This document shows, in pieces, positions 26,403-35,215 of a stretch of 64,000 nucleotides of DNA; the first letter of the stretch is position 1, and every line of letters starts with the position of its first letter. The translations under genes and the position numbers were made by a program. The DNA is taken from contig CAMWID010000003.1 in assembly GCA_947174235.1 (NCBI GenBank), forward strand, positions 45,344 through 109,343. The letters run 5' to 3'. Under the pieces are notes generated by a model. That model saw only the letters and a program-made list of their open reading frames with translations, was not told the origin of the DNA and did not search any database. Origin of the DNA: an uncultured Porphyromonadaceae bacterium (lineage in GTDB: Bacteria > Bacteroidota > Bacteroidia > Bacteroidales > Muribaculaceae).

Positions 26403-26490
26403 TCTATATATTGAAGCTTCATCGGAAGCCGGTATAATATTTTCTCAAAAGTCTGTAATATAAACTTTTTTCTCAAGACAAACCACAATT

Positions 26491-27918
26491 ATGAAAATCG
26501 GAATGAAACAACAATACCTTTTTCCAACCGCCGCTTTACTTTTTCTGGCAGGATGCGGAGATTCCCCGCACATTACCAACACCCGACCCAATCCGGATCC
26601 TTCTCCCACACCTGAAATCACTGATTATTATGTAAGTCCGTCATGTTCCGACTGCAAGACTGAAGTAAAGACAAATATCGGCGGAGGATACCGCAATATT
26701 CTCGGACGTGGATATGACGTGACCGGAGATTACCTATCCCCTTCATCCCTGAGAGCATCAGTGATCGATTTAAAGAAACAGGCGGATCTTGATCTCTTAT
26801 CAATCTTCAGCGCCCCCGCATCAAGCATGGGACAGATAATTTCCGGAAAGAATCCCTCTGATTTCCTGTCGGCGCTTATGGCGGATGCCGGGATTGAATC
26901 AGACATACCCTCCGGAGAGACGTGTTTCAACGCCACGCTCAACACCCTCTCGTCAAATGCCTCTTACATCCTTTCCAACAACTGGACCCGTTCTGAAATC
27001 GTCAAAGCCCATTCCTCCAAAGACTACATCTTAAAAACTCTTTCTGATGAATTTATCGCCGACACCGCAACCCTGAAACCAAAAGCGTTGATAGAAAAAT
27101 ATGGAACGCATTTCCTCGTGAGCACATCTCTCGGCGTGTCTGTACGGACGCTTTACGGAGCCTATGTCGATGCTTCATCCTCCGAAAAGGAATCGCTCGC
27201 ATATAAAGGATATATGTTCGCAGAACAATCATTGCTTGACAAACTCGGACCCGATCTCTCACTGACTCTCGCCGGAATAAACAATTACGGAGCCACCCTG
27301 ACCAAAACTTTTTCAGGAGGTGATGTCTCACTTGTGGAATATGATCCGGAGACCGGTAAATTAGGCGACACTTCATCCTGGCAAGCGTCTATGGATAATG
27401 ACAATCTGGCTCTGATCACACTGTCTGACGGCGACTTGCAGCCTCTTTCTTATGCGGTGAAAGACGCAAGTCTCAAATCGCAGATCGACGTTGCCATCTC
27501 AAACTACATAAAGGAAAGCAAGATAAAGGCGGACGCCACTGTCCCGCTCCTCCAGAACAGCAATGGCAAAGTCTACCGCTACGTGACAAGCTACGATGAA
27601 TCGATGCAACTCGCTGACAAAGGTGGACTGAAATTTTACGGAGTATTAGGCAGCCTTTACCGAGACAACACAACCGGAACCATCCCCCTTTATTCTCATG
27701 TATACACTGACGGCAGCCAGATTCTATCGCTTATACAACCCACAAACGACTGGGAATGTATCGGATATGTCATGAAAGAGCGCACTCCCGACACAGTATC
27801 TTTATACGAGATAAGCGACGGAACCCGTTTCGCCTACACCATCGAGGCTTCCAACAGCTACGGACCACGGAAAGAATGGCACCCCACAGGGGTAGTATTT
27901 TATCTCGTCAGACCATAA
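26491..27918 (+). CDS. MACPF (membrane attack complex/perforin) lipoprotein
   Basis: A 475-residue lipoprotein (lipobox LAGC near residue 22) followed by a Pro-rich linker. The N-terminal part has GRGYDVTGDYLSPSSLRA, usual in Bacteroidales MACPF proteins. The MACPF signature IEKYGTHFLVSTSLGVSVRT lies near residue 200. Regions before and after could supply the helical clusters that become membrane hairpins. Residues about 360-475 form a C-terminal module with two related blocks (GTIPLYSHVY...GYVM and DTVSLYEISD...GVVFYL). Some Bacteroidales MACPF proteins (BSAPs) kill related strains; whether this one does is inference. No immunity gene is recognised next to it. Confidence 0.87.
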   Translation: MKIGMKQQYLFPTAALLFLAGCGDSPHITNTRPNPDPSPTPEITDYYVSPSCSDCKTEVKTNIGGGYRNILGRGYDVTGDYLSPSSLRASVIDLKKQADLDLLSIFSAPASSMGQIISGKNPSDFLSALMADAGIESDIPSGETCFNATLNTLSSNASYILSNNWTRSEIVKAHSSKDYILKTLSDEFIADTATLKPKALIEKYGTHFLVSTSLGVSVRTLYGAYVDASSSEKESLAYKGYMFAEQSLLDKLGPDLSLTLAGINNYGATLTKTFSGGDVSLVEYDPETGKLGDTSSWQASMDNDNLALITLSDGDLQPLSYAVKDASLKSQIDVAISNYIKESKIKADATVPLLQNSNGKVYRYVTSYDESMQLADKGGLKFYGVLGSLYRDNTTGTIPLYSHVYTDGSQILSLIQPTNDWECIGYVMKERTPDTVSLYEISDGTRFAYTIEASNSYGPRKEWHPTGVVFYLVRP

Positions 27919-27928
27919 GCAATAAAGA

Positions 27929-27972
27929 CAATAAGGTGCCGCTGAACCCTCGGGGACAACGACACCTTATTG
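27929..27972. terminator. Terminator between the MACPF gene and thrC
   Basis: Perfect 10-bp arms (27929-27938 and 27963-27972) with a 24-nt loop, between converging genes. Confidence 0.65.
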
Positions 27973-27984
27973 ACATCCGTTACA

Positions 27985-29289
27985 TTAGCACGAGAGCAAA
28001 TAGTTCTTGAACGCTTTGAAATCCGCAGGCAGTCCGACTGTCTGTTTTGTCCCGAGCATGAAAGACCGGAGACGCTCCGGAATCGCTATCCCGACACCCG
28101 TGATAGTCTCCACAGTTTCTTTGAATTTTGCAGGATGAGCCGTCTCCAGAAAAATTCCTGTCTCTCCCGTGTGCAATCCTTCCTCCAACGCCCGATAGGC
28201 AACCGCACCGTGAGGATCAAGCTGATATCCCGTCTTTTCCAATGCCGATTTCATGGTTTCAGCTATCTGCATGTCAGAATAAGTGCAACCGCTTATATCT
28301 GCCGTGATTCTCTTATGGTCATCACCATAAAGATCAAGGACACGGACGAAATTACTTGGGTCTCCGACATCCATCGCGTTGGCTATAGTCTGCACTGAGG
28401 GACGCGGATTATACTGCCCCGAGACGAGATATTGATAAAATATGTCGTTGGCATTGTTTGCCGCGATAAACCGTTTTACCGGGAGACCCATTCGTTTGGC
28501 AATGAGTCCGGCACAGATATTTCCAAAGTTGCCGCTCGGCACACACATCACGATATTATCCGGATCGTTTCCTGCCGCCACCGCCTGTGCCCACGCATAG
28601 AAATAATAAAACATCTGGGGCAAGAATCTCGCCACGTTTATTGAATTGGCGGAAGTCAACATCATCGAGTCATTGAGGTCCTTATCAAGGAAAGCCTGTT
28701 TGACGAGAGCCTGGCAGTCATCGAAAGTGCCCTCGATCTCAAGAGCCGACACATTGCTGCCAAGGGTGGTGAACTGTGCCTCCTGTATAGGGCTGACCTT
28801 CCCTTTCGGATAGAGCACAAACACGCGTACTCCATCCACGCCAAGGAATCCATTTGCCACCGCGCTTCCTGTATCTCCGGAAGTGGCGACAAGCACGTTG
28901 ACCATTCGATCTTTATTATCACGGTTGAAATATCCCAGAAGCCGCGCCATAAACCTTGCCCCCACATCTTTAAATGCAAGCGTGGGTCCATGGAAAAGCT
29001 CAAGCGAATATATGCCTTCTTTGACCTTTACAAGAGGTATCGGAAAATTCATGGCATCCACAGTCAAAGCTTTCAACGAATCCGCATCCACATCTTCTCC
29101 AAATAAGACAGACGCCACTTCCGAGGCGATATCGGGCAGAGACATCGACGGAAGTCTGTCAAAAAAATCTTCCGGCATCACTGTTATACGTTCCGGCATA
29201 TAAAGTCCCCGGTCAGGGGCAAGTCCTTTCACCACAGCCTCTTCAAGAGATACTTCAGGCACGGTGCCTTTTGTGCTTCTATATTTCAT
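27985..29289 (-). CDS. thrC: Threonine synthase
   Basis: A 434-residue PLP enzyme that converts O-phosphohomoserine to threonine. The PLP lysine is in GPTLAFKDVGARF, and ATSGDTGSAVANGF and PSGNFGNICAG are the phosphate-binding loops. The N-terminal MKYRSTKGTVPEVSLEEAV is the standard start. It is the last gene of the minus-strand thr operon; its ATG overlaps the end of the upstream kinase gene by 11 nt, which indicates translational coupling. Confidence 0.96.
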   Translation of the reverse strand: MKYRSTKGTVPEVSLEEAVVKGLAPDRGLYMPERITVMPEDFFDRLPSMSLPDIASEVASVLFGEDVDADSLKALTVDAMNFPIPLVKVKEGIYSLELFHGPTLAFKDVGARFMARLLGYFNRDNKDRMVNVLVATSGDTGSAVANGFLGVDGVRVFVLYPKGKVSPIQEAQFTTLGSNVSALEIEGTFDDCQALVKQAFLDKDLNDSMMLTSANSINVARFLPQMFYYFYAWAQAVAAGNDPDNIVMCVPSGNFGNICAGLIAKRMGLPVKRFIAANNANDIFYQYLVSGQYNPRPSVQTIANAMDVGDPSNFVRVLDLYGDDHKRITADISGCTYSDMQIAETMKSALEKTGYQLDPHGAVAYRALEEGLHTGETGIFLETAHPAKFKETVETITGVGIAIPERLRSFMLGTKQTVGLPADFKAFKNYLLSC

Positions 29290-30499
29290 TTTTTAGAAAT
29301 TCTTTTATAAATTCATCATTTTTCAAAAGACCATAACCGCCGGCGACGGCAGCTTTTTCTGAATATTTCACAACCCTGTCCGGAGTCACATCGCTTCTCA
29401 TTATCACAAATGGAACCGGATCCGATGTATGCGTACGGATTCTGCATGGCGTGGGATGATCAGGTAGGAGCGCCACAGCCACCTCCTCGTCAAAGCATGC
29501 CAACTCCTCAAGCAACGGCGCGACTATACGGCTGTCAAGATTCTCAATAGTCCTCTTTTTCAACAACGCGTCTCCTTCGTGACCCGCCTCGTCACTTGCC
29601 TCTATATGGAGGAATACAAAATCAGCTCCGTTTCTCAACGCATCTACGGCGGCACGCAACTTACCTTCGTAGTTGGTATCATACAGACCTGTAGCCCCTT
29701 CCACGTATATCGGTTGCAATCCGGCGTAAACGCCTATGCCCAAGATCAGATCCACAGCCGAAATCACATAACCCTCCCTGACACCGAAAATCTCTCCCAT
29801 AGTCTTCATTGCAGGCTTGTATCCGGGACTCCACGGCCATATGCTGTTGGCTGGATCTTTACCTTCCGCCACACGCCGCAGATTCACCGGATGCGCGGAA
29901 AGCAGATCTCGGGAACGACAGATAAGACCGTTCAGATAGTCCGCAGTTTCCTGAGCGTCTGTGACCTCCGCCCTGACAAGCTCTTCCGCTGCCGGATGTC
30001 CCGGCACATCGTGAGGAGGTGTGCAATGTATGCGCTTGTCTCCGTTTTTTACTTTCAGCAGATGACGGTAGCTCACCCCGGGGAAAAACTCAGACCTGCC
30101 GTCCGCCAGATTCCTGTTAAGATATTCTATCAGTTCCGACGCTTCTTCACTTGAAATATGTCCGGCGGAATGATTCTTTATAGTGCCGTCGTCGGCAATG
30201 CATATGAGATTGCAGCGCATTGCCATCTCTCCGGGAGCGATTTCTACTCCCATGCTCGCCGCCTCAAGAGTGCCTCTCCCTTCAAAAACTTCCGGGAGAT
30301 CATAGCCAAGCAGAGAGAGATGCGCGATCTCGCTGCCCGGAGAGAAACCCGCCGGAACCGTGGCGAGGAGTCCGTTTCTACCTCGTCGTGCAAGTTCGTC
30401 AAGAGCGGGAGTGTCAGCAGCCTCGAGAGGCGTAAGCCCTCCCAGCTCTTCGCACGGCCCGTCAGCCATGCCGTCGCCTAAGATAATGATATGTTTCAT
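29279..30499 (-). CDS. thrB: Homoserine kinase of the phosphoglycerate-mutase (ApgM) superfamily
   Basis: A 406-residue metalloenzyme with all landmarks of the ApgM alkaline-phosphatase-fold family: ILGDGMADGP, the nucleophile Ser in SPGSEIAHLSLLGYD, HIEASDEAGHEGD and LPDHPTPCRIRTHTSDPVPF. No GHMP-type homoserine kinase is seen, and the gene lies between thrA and thrC. Known: family TIGR02535 is the proposed homoserine kinase of Bacteroides and others, and genetic evidence in Bacteroides thetaiotaomicron supports it. It would phosphorylate homoserine before ThrC acts. Phosphoglycerate mutase is the alternative by homology only. The ATG at 30499 is preferred over upstream non-family sequence. 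Confidence 0.88.
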   Translation of the reverse strand: MKHIIILGDGMADGPCEELGGLTPLEAADTPALDELARRGRNGLLATVPAGFSPGSEIAHLSLLGYDLPEVFEGRGTLEAASMGVEIAPGEMAMRCNLICIADDGTIKNHSAGHISSEEASELIEYLNRNLADGRSEFFPGVSYRHLLKVKNGDKRIHCTPPHDVPGHPAAEELVRAEVTDAQETADYLNGLICRSRDLLSAHPVNLRRVAEGKDPANSIWPWSPGYKPAMKTMGEIFGVREGYVISAVDLILGIGVYAGLQPIYVEGATGLYDTNYEGKLRAAVDALRNGADFVFLHIEASDEAGHEGDALLKKRTIENLDSRIVAPLLEELACFDEEVAVALLPDHPTPCRIRTHTSDPVPFVIMRSDVTPDRVVKYSEKAAVAGGYGLLKNDEFIKEFLKNEI

Positions 30500-30584
30500 C
30501 CTGTTTAAATAATACATAATTTCATCGTGCAAAAGCACGATGAAATTATAATATTTGTTATATTTATAAATATTCTATTGAAAA

Positions 30585-33029
30585 TCAACGAATATTTGCA
30601 ATACTGATTATATCTGCGAAAACACCTGCAGCAGTCACTTCAGCGCCTGCGCCGTATCCTTTTATAACCATGGGATATTCCATATACCTGTCGGTGGTGA
30701 GAAGAATCACGTTGTTGCTTCCTTCAAGATTATAGAACGGATGTGAAGCTCCCACACGCCTGAGGCCTACGCTCAGCTTTCCGTTGTCGAACGACGCTAC
30801 AAAACGGAAATGCTCATTGGCAGCCTCCGCCTCCGCACGTTTCTTCTCGAAATCCGCATCAAGCGACTCTATCTTTCCAATGAAATCATCCGCCTTACCC
30901 TCGAACATACTCTCCGGGATAAACAGGTTTTTCTCCACATCCTCCTGACTCACCGCATACCCCGCCTCGCGGGCAAGGATGACAAGCTTGCGGATCACGT
31001 CCTTACCTGACAGATCTATGCGTGGATCGGGTTCGGTATATCCCTCTTCTTTCGCCATTTTTATAGCTTTACTCAGGGGCACGTCTGCGGAAAGGACATT
31101 GAAGATATAGTTGAGAGTACCTGAAACCACAGCCTCGATCTTAAGGATCTTGTCGCCGGAATTTATGAGAGAGTTTATTGTGTTGATGATCGGGAGACCG
31201 GCACCGACATTGGTTTCGAAAAGATATTTGACATCCTTGCGCCTTGCAATCTCTTTCAGCTCCACATATTCAGAATAGTCGGAAGAAGCCGCGATCTTGT
31301 TAGCCGCAACCACACTTACGTTATGCGAGAGAAGATCATTATAGAGAGCGGCGATCTCATGTGACGCCGTACAATCCACAAACACGGAATTGAATATATT
31401 CATTTTCAACACCTCGTCTCTGATCATAGCCGGAGTGGCGTCTTTTCCCTCTTTCTCCAACAACGCCCGGAAATCGGTTAGGTCAAGACCGTCTCTGTTG
31501 AACACAGCCTTCTTGCTTGATGCTATTCCCACTACATTTATACGCAGGTTCTTTTCCCGGAGAAGTTTCTCTTGCTGCATAGATATCTGATTGACAAGAC
31601 TCTTTCCCACATTGCCGACTCCGACAAGAAAAAGATTCAAGACCTGGCATTCCGAAAGGAAAAACGAATCATGGATCACATTGAGAGCCTTGCGCAGACT
31701 CTTGCGCTCTATCACGAAAGAGATATTGGTCTCCGACGCACCCTGCGCACAGGCTATGACGTTTATACCGTTACGCCCGACAGTGTTGAACAGTTTGCCG
31801 GCAAGTCCCGTGGTGTGCTTCATGTTTTCACCTACCACCGCCACGGTAGCGAGATCCCGCTCTGCCACAATATCGTTAAACATTCCGGAGGCGAGTTCGG
31901 CGGCAAACTCATCCCTGAGCGTACGCACCGCAAGATCCGCGTCGGCATTTCTGACCGCTATGGTGGTATTGTTCTCACTGGCTGCCTGAGACACAAGGAA
32001 CACACTCACCCCTTTTGCCGTCAGGGCATTGAATATTCTTGAGTTCACACCTATCACGCCCACCATACACAGACTGGTGATGGTTACAAGGCAGGTATCG
32101 TTGATGGATGATATACCTTTGATCGCCTTGTCTCCCGGTTTTCTGTGAGGGACATCTCGGCTTATCAGAGTGCCCGGAGCGGAAGGGTTGAACGTATTCT
32201 TCACAAGAATCGGAATATTCTTGTGATAGACGGGATAGATAGTCGGGGGATAAATCACCTTGGCACCAAAGTTGCAAAGCTCCATTGCCTCCGTATAGGT
32301 CAACTCGTCGATCACATAGGCAGTGTCTATAACTTTCGGGTCAGCGGTCATGAATCCGTCCACATCAGTCCAGATCTCCAGTATCTCCGCATCAAGCGCC
32401 GCCGCCATTATAGATGCTGTATAGTCACTTCCTCCACGACCGAGGTTTGTGACCTCCCCTTTGGAATCTGTTGCCAGAAATCCGCCCATCACAGCGGTGT
32501 CCCAGTCATAGCAGCACACCTTCTCGCCAATAAGAGCGTTGGTCAATTCAGAGTCAAGGACCTGCGACCCGTGAGGACCCTCTTTGGTACGTATGAATGC
32601 CCGTGAATCAAAATAAGTAGAACCTTTTATGATATTAGAGACTATCACACTTGAAAGACGCTCGCCGTAACTCACTATGATATCAAGGGCACGCGGAGAG
32701 AGATCATGGAGCAACATCACTCCTTTATATATATTCCCCAGTTCGTCAAGCATCATCTTGACCATTGCCATGGTGGCGTCGCGGCGAGACTCCGGCACTA
32801 CTCCGTCAATGACAGTGATATGACGTTCCACAATACGCGCATACGAATCAAGATAAGATATGTCGTCAGCAACAGCAAGTCTGGCTGTGGAGATGAGAAG
32901 GTCTGTTATGCCGCCTAAGGCTGAAACCACCACAACTTTCTTTCCCGGAGTTTCCTCCACGATCCTCTTGACATTGGTAAGACTTTTTACAGTGCCGACA
33001 GATGTGCCGCCAAACTTTAAAACTTTCAT
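30585..33029 (-). CDS. thrA: Bifunctional aspartokinase / homoserine dehydrogenase
   Basis: An 814-residue fusion that carries out the first and third steps from aspartate towards threonine and methionine. Residues 1-290: aspartokinase, starting MKVLKFGGTSVG with GRGGSDYTASI and the EIWTDVDGFMTADPK segment. Residues about 305-450: two ACT domains, the usual site of threonine feedback inhibition. Residues about 465-814: homoserine dehydrogenase with the NAD(P) motif GVGNVGKSL, VDCTAS, AANKIA and ETNVGAGLPII. All parts look intact. It is the first gene of thrABC, with a leader of about 110 nt from its own promoter and a cobalamin riboswitch about 430 nt upstream. Confidence 0.95.
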   Translation of the reverse strand: MKVLKFGGTSVGTVKSLTNVKRIVEETPGKKVVVVSALGGITDLLISTARLAVADDISYLDSYARIVERHITVIDGVVPESRRDATMAMVKMMLDELGNIYKGVMLLHDLSPRALDIIVSYGERLSSVIVSNIIKGSTYFDSRAFIRTKEGPHGSQVLDSELTNALIGEKVCCYDWDTAVMGGFLATDSKGEVTNLGRGGSDYTASIMAAALDAEILEIWTDVDGFMTADPKVIDTAYVIDELTYTEAMELCNFGAKVIYPPTIYPVYHKNIPILVKNTFNPSAPGTLISRDVPHRKPGDKAIKGISSINDTCLVTITSLCMVGVIGVNSRIFNALTAKGVSVFLVSQAASENNTTIAVRNADADLAVRTLRDEFAAELASGMFNDIVAERDLATVAVVGENMKHTTGLAGKLFNTVGRNGINVIACAQGASETNISFVIERKSLRKALNVIHDSFFLSECQVLNLFLVGVGNVGKSLVNQISMQQEKLLREKNLRINVVGIASSKKAVFNRDGLDLTDFRALLEKEGKDATPAMIRDEVLKMNIFNSVFVDCTASHEIAALYNDLLSHNVSVVAANKIAASSDYSEYVELKEIARRKDVKYLFETNVGAGLPIINTINSLINSGDKILKIEAVVSGTLNYIFNVLSADVPLSKAIKMAKEEGYTEPDPRIDLSGKDVIRKLVILAREAGYAVSQEDVEKNLFIPESMFEGKADDFIGKIESLDADFEKKRAEAEAANEHFRFVASFDNGKLSVGLRRVGASHPFYNLEGSNNVILLTTDRYMEYPMVIKGYGAGAEVTAAGVFADIISIANIR

Positions 33030-33143
33030 GTTTTACAAACTTAAGAGCCTCCCACCCAAAATATGTTCAAGCCTTCAAAGACAACTTATCCATGGGTATG
33101 CGGCATAATTATAATAACCGGAACGGTAGATGAATTTAGTCGC

Positions 33144-33174
33144 CAAATTTAGCAAATTAAATTCATATTACAAA
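33144..33174 (-). promoter_or_regulatory. Bacteroidetes-type promoter of thrABC
   Basis: On the minus strand TTTG (33174-33171), exactly 19 nt, TAAATTTG (33151-33144). Transcription would start near 33138. It lies between the riboswitch and thrA, so thrABC has at least one start that does not include the riboswitch. Confidence 0.78.
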
Positions 33175-33454
33175 AAACATGAAACATTATACGCAATTTA
33201 TTCACACATATGACCACAAATCACACATAATTAGTGACAAACAGCATTCCTGAGGAATATTTACATACAAACTTATCACAAAAAACAAAGGCTTGGAGGA
33301 TAATCAGGCGAGCATGGCCGGAGGATAACATTTTGAGAGCCGTTCCGCTGTTTTGTCGCATTCCCTGCGCCTCCACCGCACATCTATATCATTATTCCGG
33401 GTTCTCCACGATGCCATGATCTCGTTCCGACTCGTCCTCGCAAGCCTTCGAACA
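33175..33454 (-). other. Segment between the cobalamin riboswitch and the thrA promoter
   Basis: About 280 bases directly downstream of the riboswitch. The longest minus-strand frames after the riboswitch core are a 37-codon frame starting at 33418 and a 34-codon frame in another phase. Neither has recognisable features. No hairpin with a T-run is evident. It may be an expression platform, a decayed gene or a short RNA. Confidence 0.4.
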
Positions 33455-33645
33455 GACAAAACAGTACGGCAGGTATTCTGGCTTGTTCCCCTCCGGATCC
33501 GCCTTCCCATGATTCTCCTTAAAGAAATCACAGTGACGATAAATGACCCGGAAGTCGGGTTGGAACTTACAGCAGCGGGACTGCCCGGGATTCACACCCG
33601 GTTCCCTTTTAAGCGGGATGGAGAAATCTCCATTCGCACCGTACC
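33455..33645 (-). ncRNA. Cobalamin (B12) riboswitch
   Basis: On the minus strand the conserved parts occur in order: AAGGGAACCGGGTGTGAATC, then the core CAGTCCCGCTGCTGTAAG, a CACTGTG, GGGAAGGCGGA, and the 3' B12 box AGCCAGAATACCTGCC (33483-33468). This is the adenosyl/methyl-cobalamin riboswitch architecture. It starts directly after its own promoter. In known cases B12 binding lowers expression of B12 transport, B12-independent methionine synthase or similar genes. Here the next intact gene downstream is thrA, more than 400 nt away and with its own promoter, so the target is uncertain. Confidence 0.92.
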
Positions 33646-33649
33646 GGTG

Positions 33650-33680
33650 CAAAATTAATACATTTTTACATCACTGCAAA
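33650..33680 (-). promoter_or_regulatory. Bacteroidetes-type promoter of the cobalamin riboswitch
   Basis: On the minus strand TTTG (33680-33677), exactly 19 nt, TAATTTTG (33657-33650). The riboswitch begins within a few bases of the expected start site. Confidence 0.8.
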
Positions 33681-34101
33681 ATTTTTGAAAAAATATTGAA
33701 AAATATCAGACGGATATCAGATATTACCCAACCTTGCAGAGTCCCATATCCTCAAATCCCATCCTTAAATCCCAAATTTAAAACATTTTCAAGTCTCTAC
33801 GATCTCCTCAACTCATTTTTGCACGTTCCTTATGAGGTCAGGTCAAAGAAATCTTTCTTTAACAGCTACATATGCTGATCTCGATACATTCTCTCATCCT
33901 GACACCCCCCTTTAAATGACACGATATCCTCACTCCGTCTGCCGAAAATCAACACCCTACAATCCTGTTGTTAATTGATTGTTGCAATGCATATTGTGAA
34001 GACAAAATCTTTAAAAAAGATTCATTCCCTACTCCAAATTGTTCTAAAAGTCGTTTTTATGCCCAAAAATCTCTTTTTCCGTTATTTTTTCTTCTAAAAA
34101 A
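33681..34101. other. Gene-free AT-rich segment
   Basis: 420 bases between the divergently oriented riboswitch promoter and the ncRNA promoter. Only short frames without protein character and short local hairpins are seen. Confidence 0.5.
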
Positions 34102-34133
34102 TTTGCATTCCACGCTTTAACATATTAACTTTG
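34102..34133 (+). promoter_or_regulatory. Bacteroidetes-type promoter of an ncRNA candidate
   Basis: TTTG (34102-34105), 20 nt, TAACTTTG (34126-34133). Downstream there is no reading frame, but a folded RNA and a terminator at 34318-34356. Confidence 0.72.
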
Positions 34134-34135
34134 CA

Positions 34136-34356
34136 CCCGAAAACAGAAAAACCTTTTAAGGTTTTTGAGTTTTACCAAAACAAAATAAGAATATTCTCGC
34201 TCAAGGCAGTATCACAAAATACAAAATATTTCTTATTTGACGGGTACTGAAACAAATGGATAATTAGGTGTAAATTTAAAATTAGGGAACTGATAAAATC
34301 AATTAATTAAAGCGCAAATTGGCGGAACGTCGTGAGATGCTCCGCCAATAATTTTT
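34136..34356 (+). ncRNA. Candidate structured non-coding RNA, about 215 nt
   Basis: Bounded by a good promoter and an intrinsic terminator, without a coding frame. Visible helices: ACCCG (34135-34139) pairs with CGGGT (34242-34246) and encloses a hairpin AAAAACCTTTTAAGGTTTTT (34150-34169) and a 13-bp stem (34184-34196 with 34226-34239, one bulge). The 3' part is unpaired and A/T-rich up to the terminator. Size and layout would fit a regulatory RNA; a 6S-like RNA is one possibility I cannot confirm. It is read away from thyA, which ends on the other strand at 34408. Confidence 0.55.
34318..34356 (+). terminator. Intrinsic terminator of the ncRNA candidate
   Basis: Perfect 9-bp GC-rich arms (34318-34326 and 34341-34349) with a 14-nt loop, followed by AATTTTTTAT. 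The T-run is on the plus strand. Confidence 0.82.
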
Positions 34357-34407
34357 TATCACTTCATAAACCTCCAAGGACTGCCATCCTTATCCGTATA
34401 GAACTGA

Positions 34408-35202
34408 TCATACGCTTACCTCCCCCTTTATCACCGGCAACGGATCGTATCCTTCCAACGTGAAATCTTCATATCTGAATTTGAAAATGTCTGTAACTTC
34501 CGGATTGATTTTCATTACTGGCAACTTTCTCGGAACTCTTGCCAACTGTGTTTTCACCTGTTCAAGATGGTTAAGATAAATGTGGGCATCGCCAAGCGTA
34601 TGGATAAATTCCCCCACCTTCAGACCACACACCTGCGCCACCATCATCGTCAGCAACGCGTAACTCGCTATATTGAAAGGGATACCGAGAAAACTGTCGC
34701 CACTACGCTGATAGAGCTGCAACGAAAGCTTTCCGTCGTTCACGTAAAATTGAAAGAGCGAATGACAGGGTGGAAGATTCATGTTGTCAAGATCCGCCAC
34801 GTTCCAGCTGCTCACAATTATCCGGCGGGAATCCGGATTCTCCTTTATTGTGCGCACGGCTTCTGAAATCTGATCGATAAAGCCTCCGTCATATCCCGGC
34901 CATGAACGCCATTGAAACCCATAGATATGCCCTAAATCTCCGTCCGGATCCGCCCATTCATTCCATATCCTCACCCCGTTATCCTGAAGATACTTCACAT
35001 TGGTATCTCCCGCCAGAAACCATAGAAGCTCGTATATCACACTTTTGAGATGCACTTTCTTTGTGGTAAGGAGAGGAAATCCTTCAGACAGGTCAAAACG
35101 CATCTGATAACCGAAAACGGATATGGTTCCCGTACCTGTCCGGTCACTTTTCCTATGACCGTTTTCCAAAATATGTTCAAGAAGCTGGAGATATTGTTTC
35201 AT
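34408..35202 (-). CDS. thyA: Thymidylate synthase
   Basis: A 264-residue ThyA that methylates dUMP to dTMP with methylene-tetrahydrofolate. It has the catalytic Cys in [12 protein letters not shown], the phosphate-binding [11 protein letters not shown], the folate segment [12 protein letters not shown], and the normal start [15 protein letters not shown]. Length equals E. coli ThyA. It is the last gene of a tight minus-strand run yidC, polyferredoxin protein, thyA (gaps 23 and 13 nt). The partner dihydrofolate reductase is at 43.8-44.3 kb, not adjacent. Confidence 0.97.
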   Translation of the reverse strand: MKQYLQLLEHILENGHRKSDRTGTGTISVFGYQMRFDLSEGFPLLTTKKVHLKSVIYELLWFLAGDTNVKYLQDNGVRIWNEWADPDGDLGHIYGFQWRSWPGYDGGFIDQISEAVRTIKENPDSRRIIVSSWNVADLDNMNLPPCHSLFQFYVNDGKLSLQLYQRSGDSFLGIPFNIASYALLTMMVAQVCGLKVGEFIHTLGDAHIYLNHLEQVKTQLARVPRKLPVMKINPEVTDIFKFRYEDFTLEGYDPLPVIKGEVSV

Positions 35203-35215
35203 AGTTTTTTGTTGC

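Noticed and set aside
33085..33105. A six-codon frame (MPHTHG) in the thrA leader as a possible attenuator peptide.
   Set aside because: Only one Thr codon, no run of regulatory codons and no terminator/antiterminator pair after it.
33304..33531. A 75-codon minus-strand frame upstream of thrA.
   Set aside because: Its first third lies inside the conserved 3' part of the cobalamin riboswitch, and the translation is Arg-rich and unlike a protein. The shorter internal start is noted under findings.
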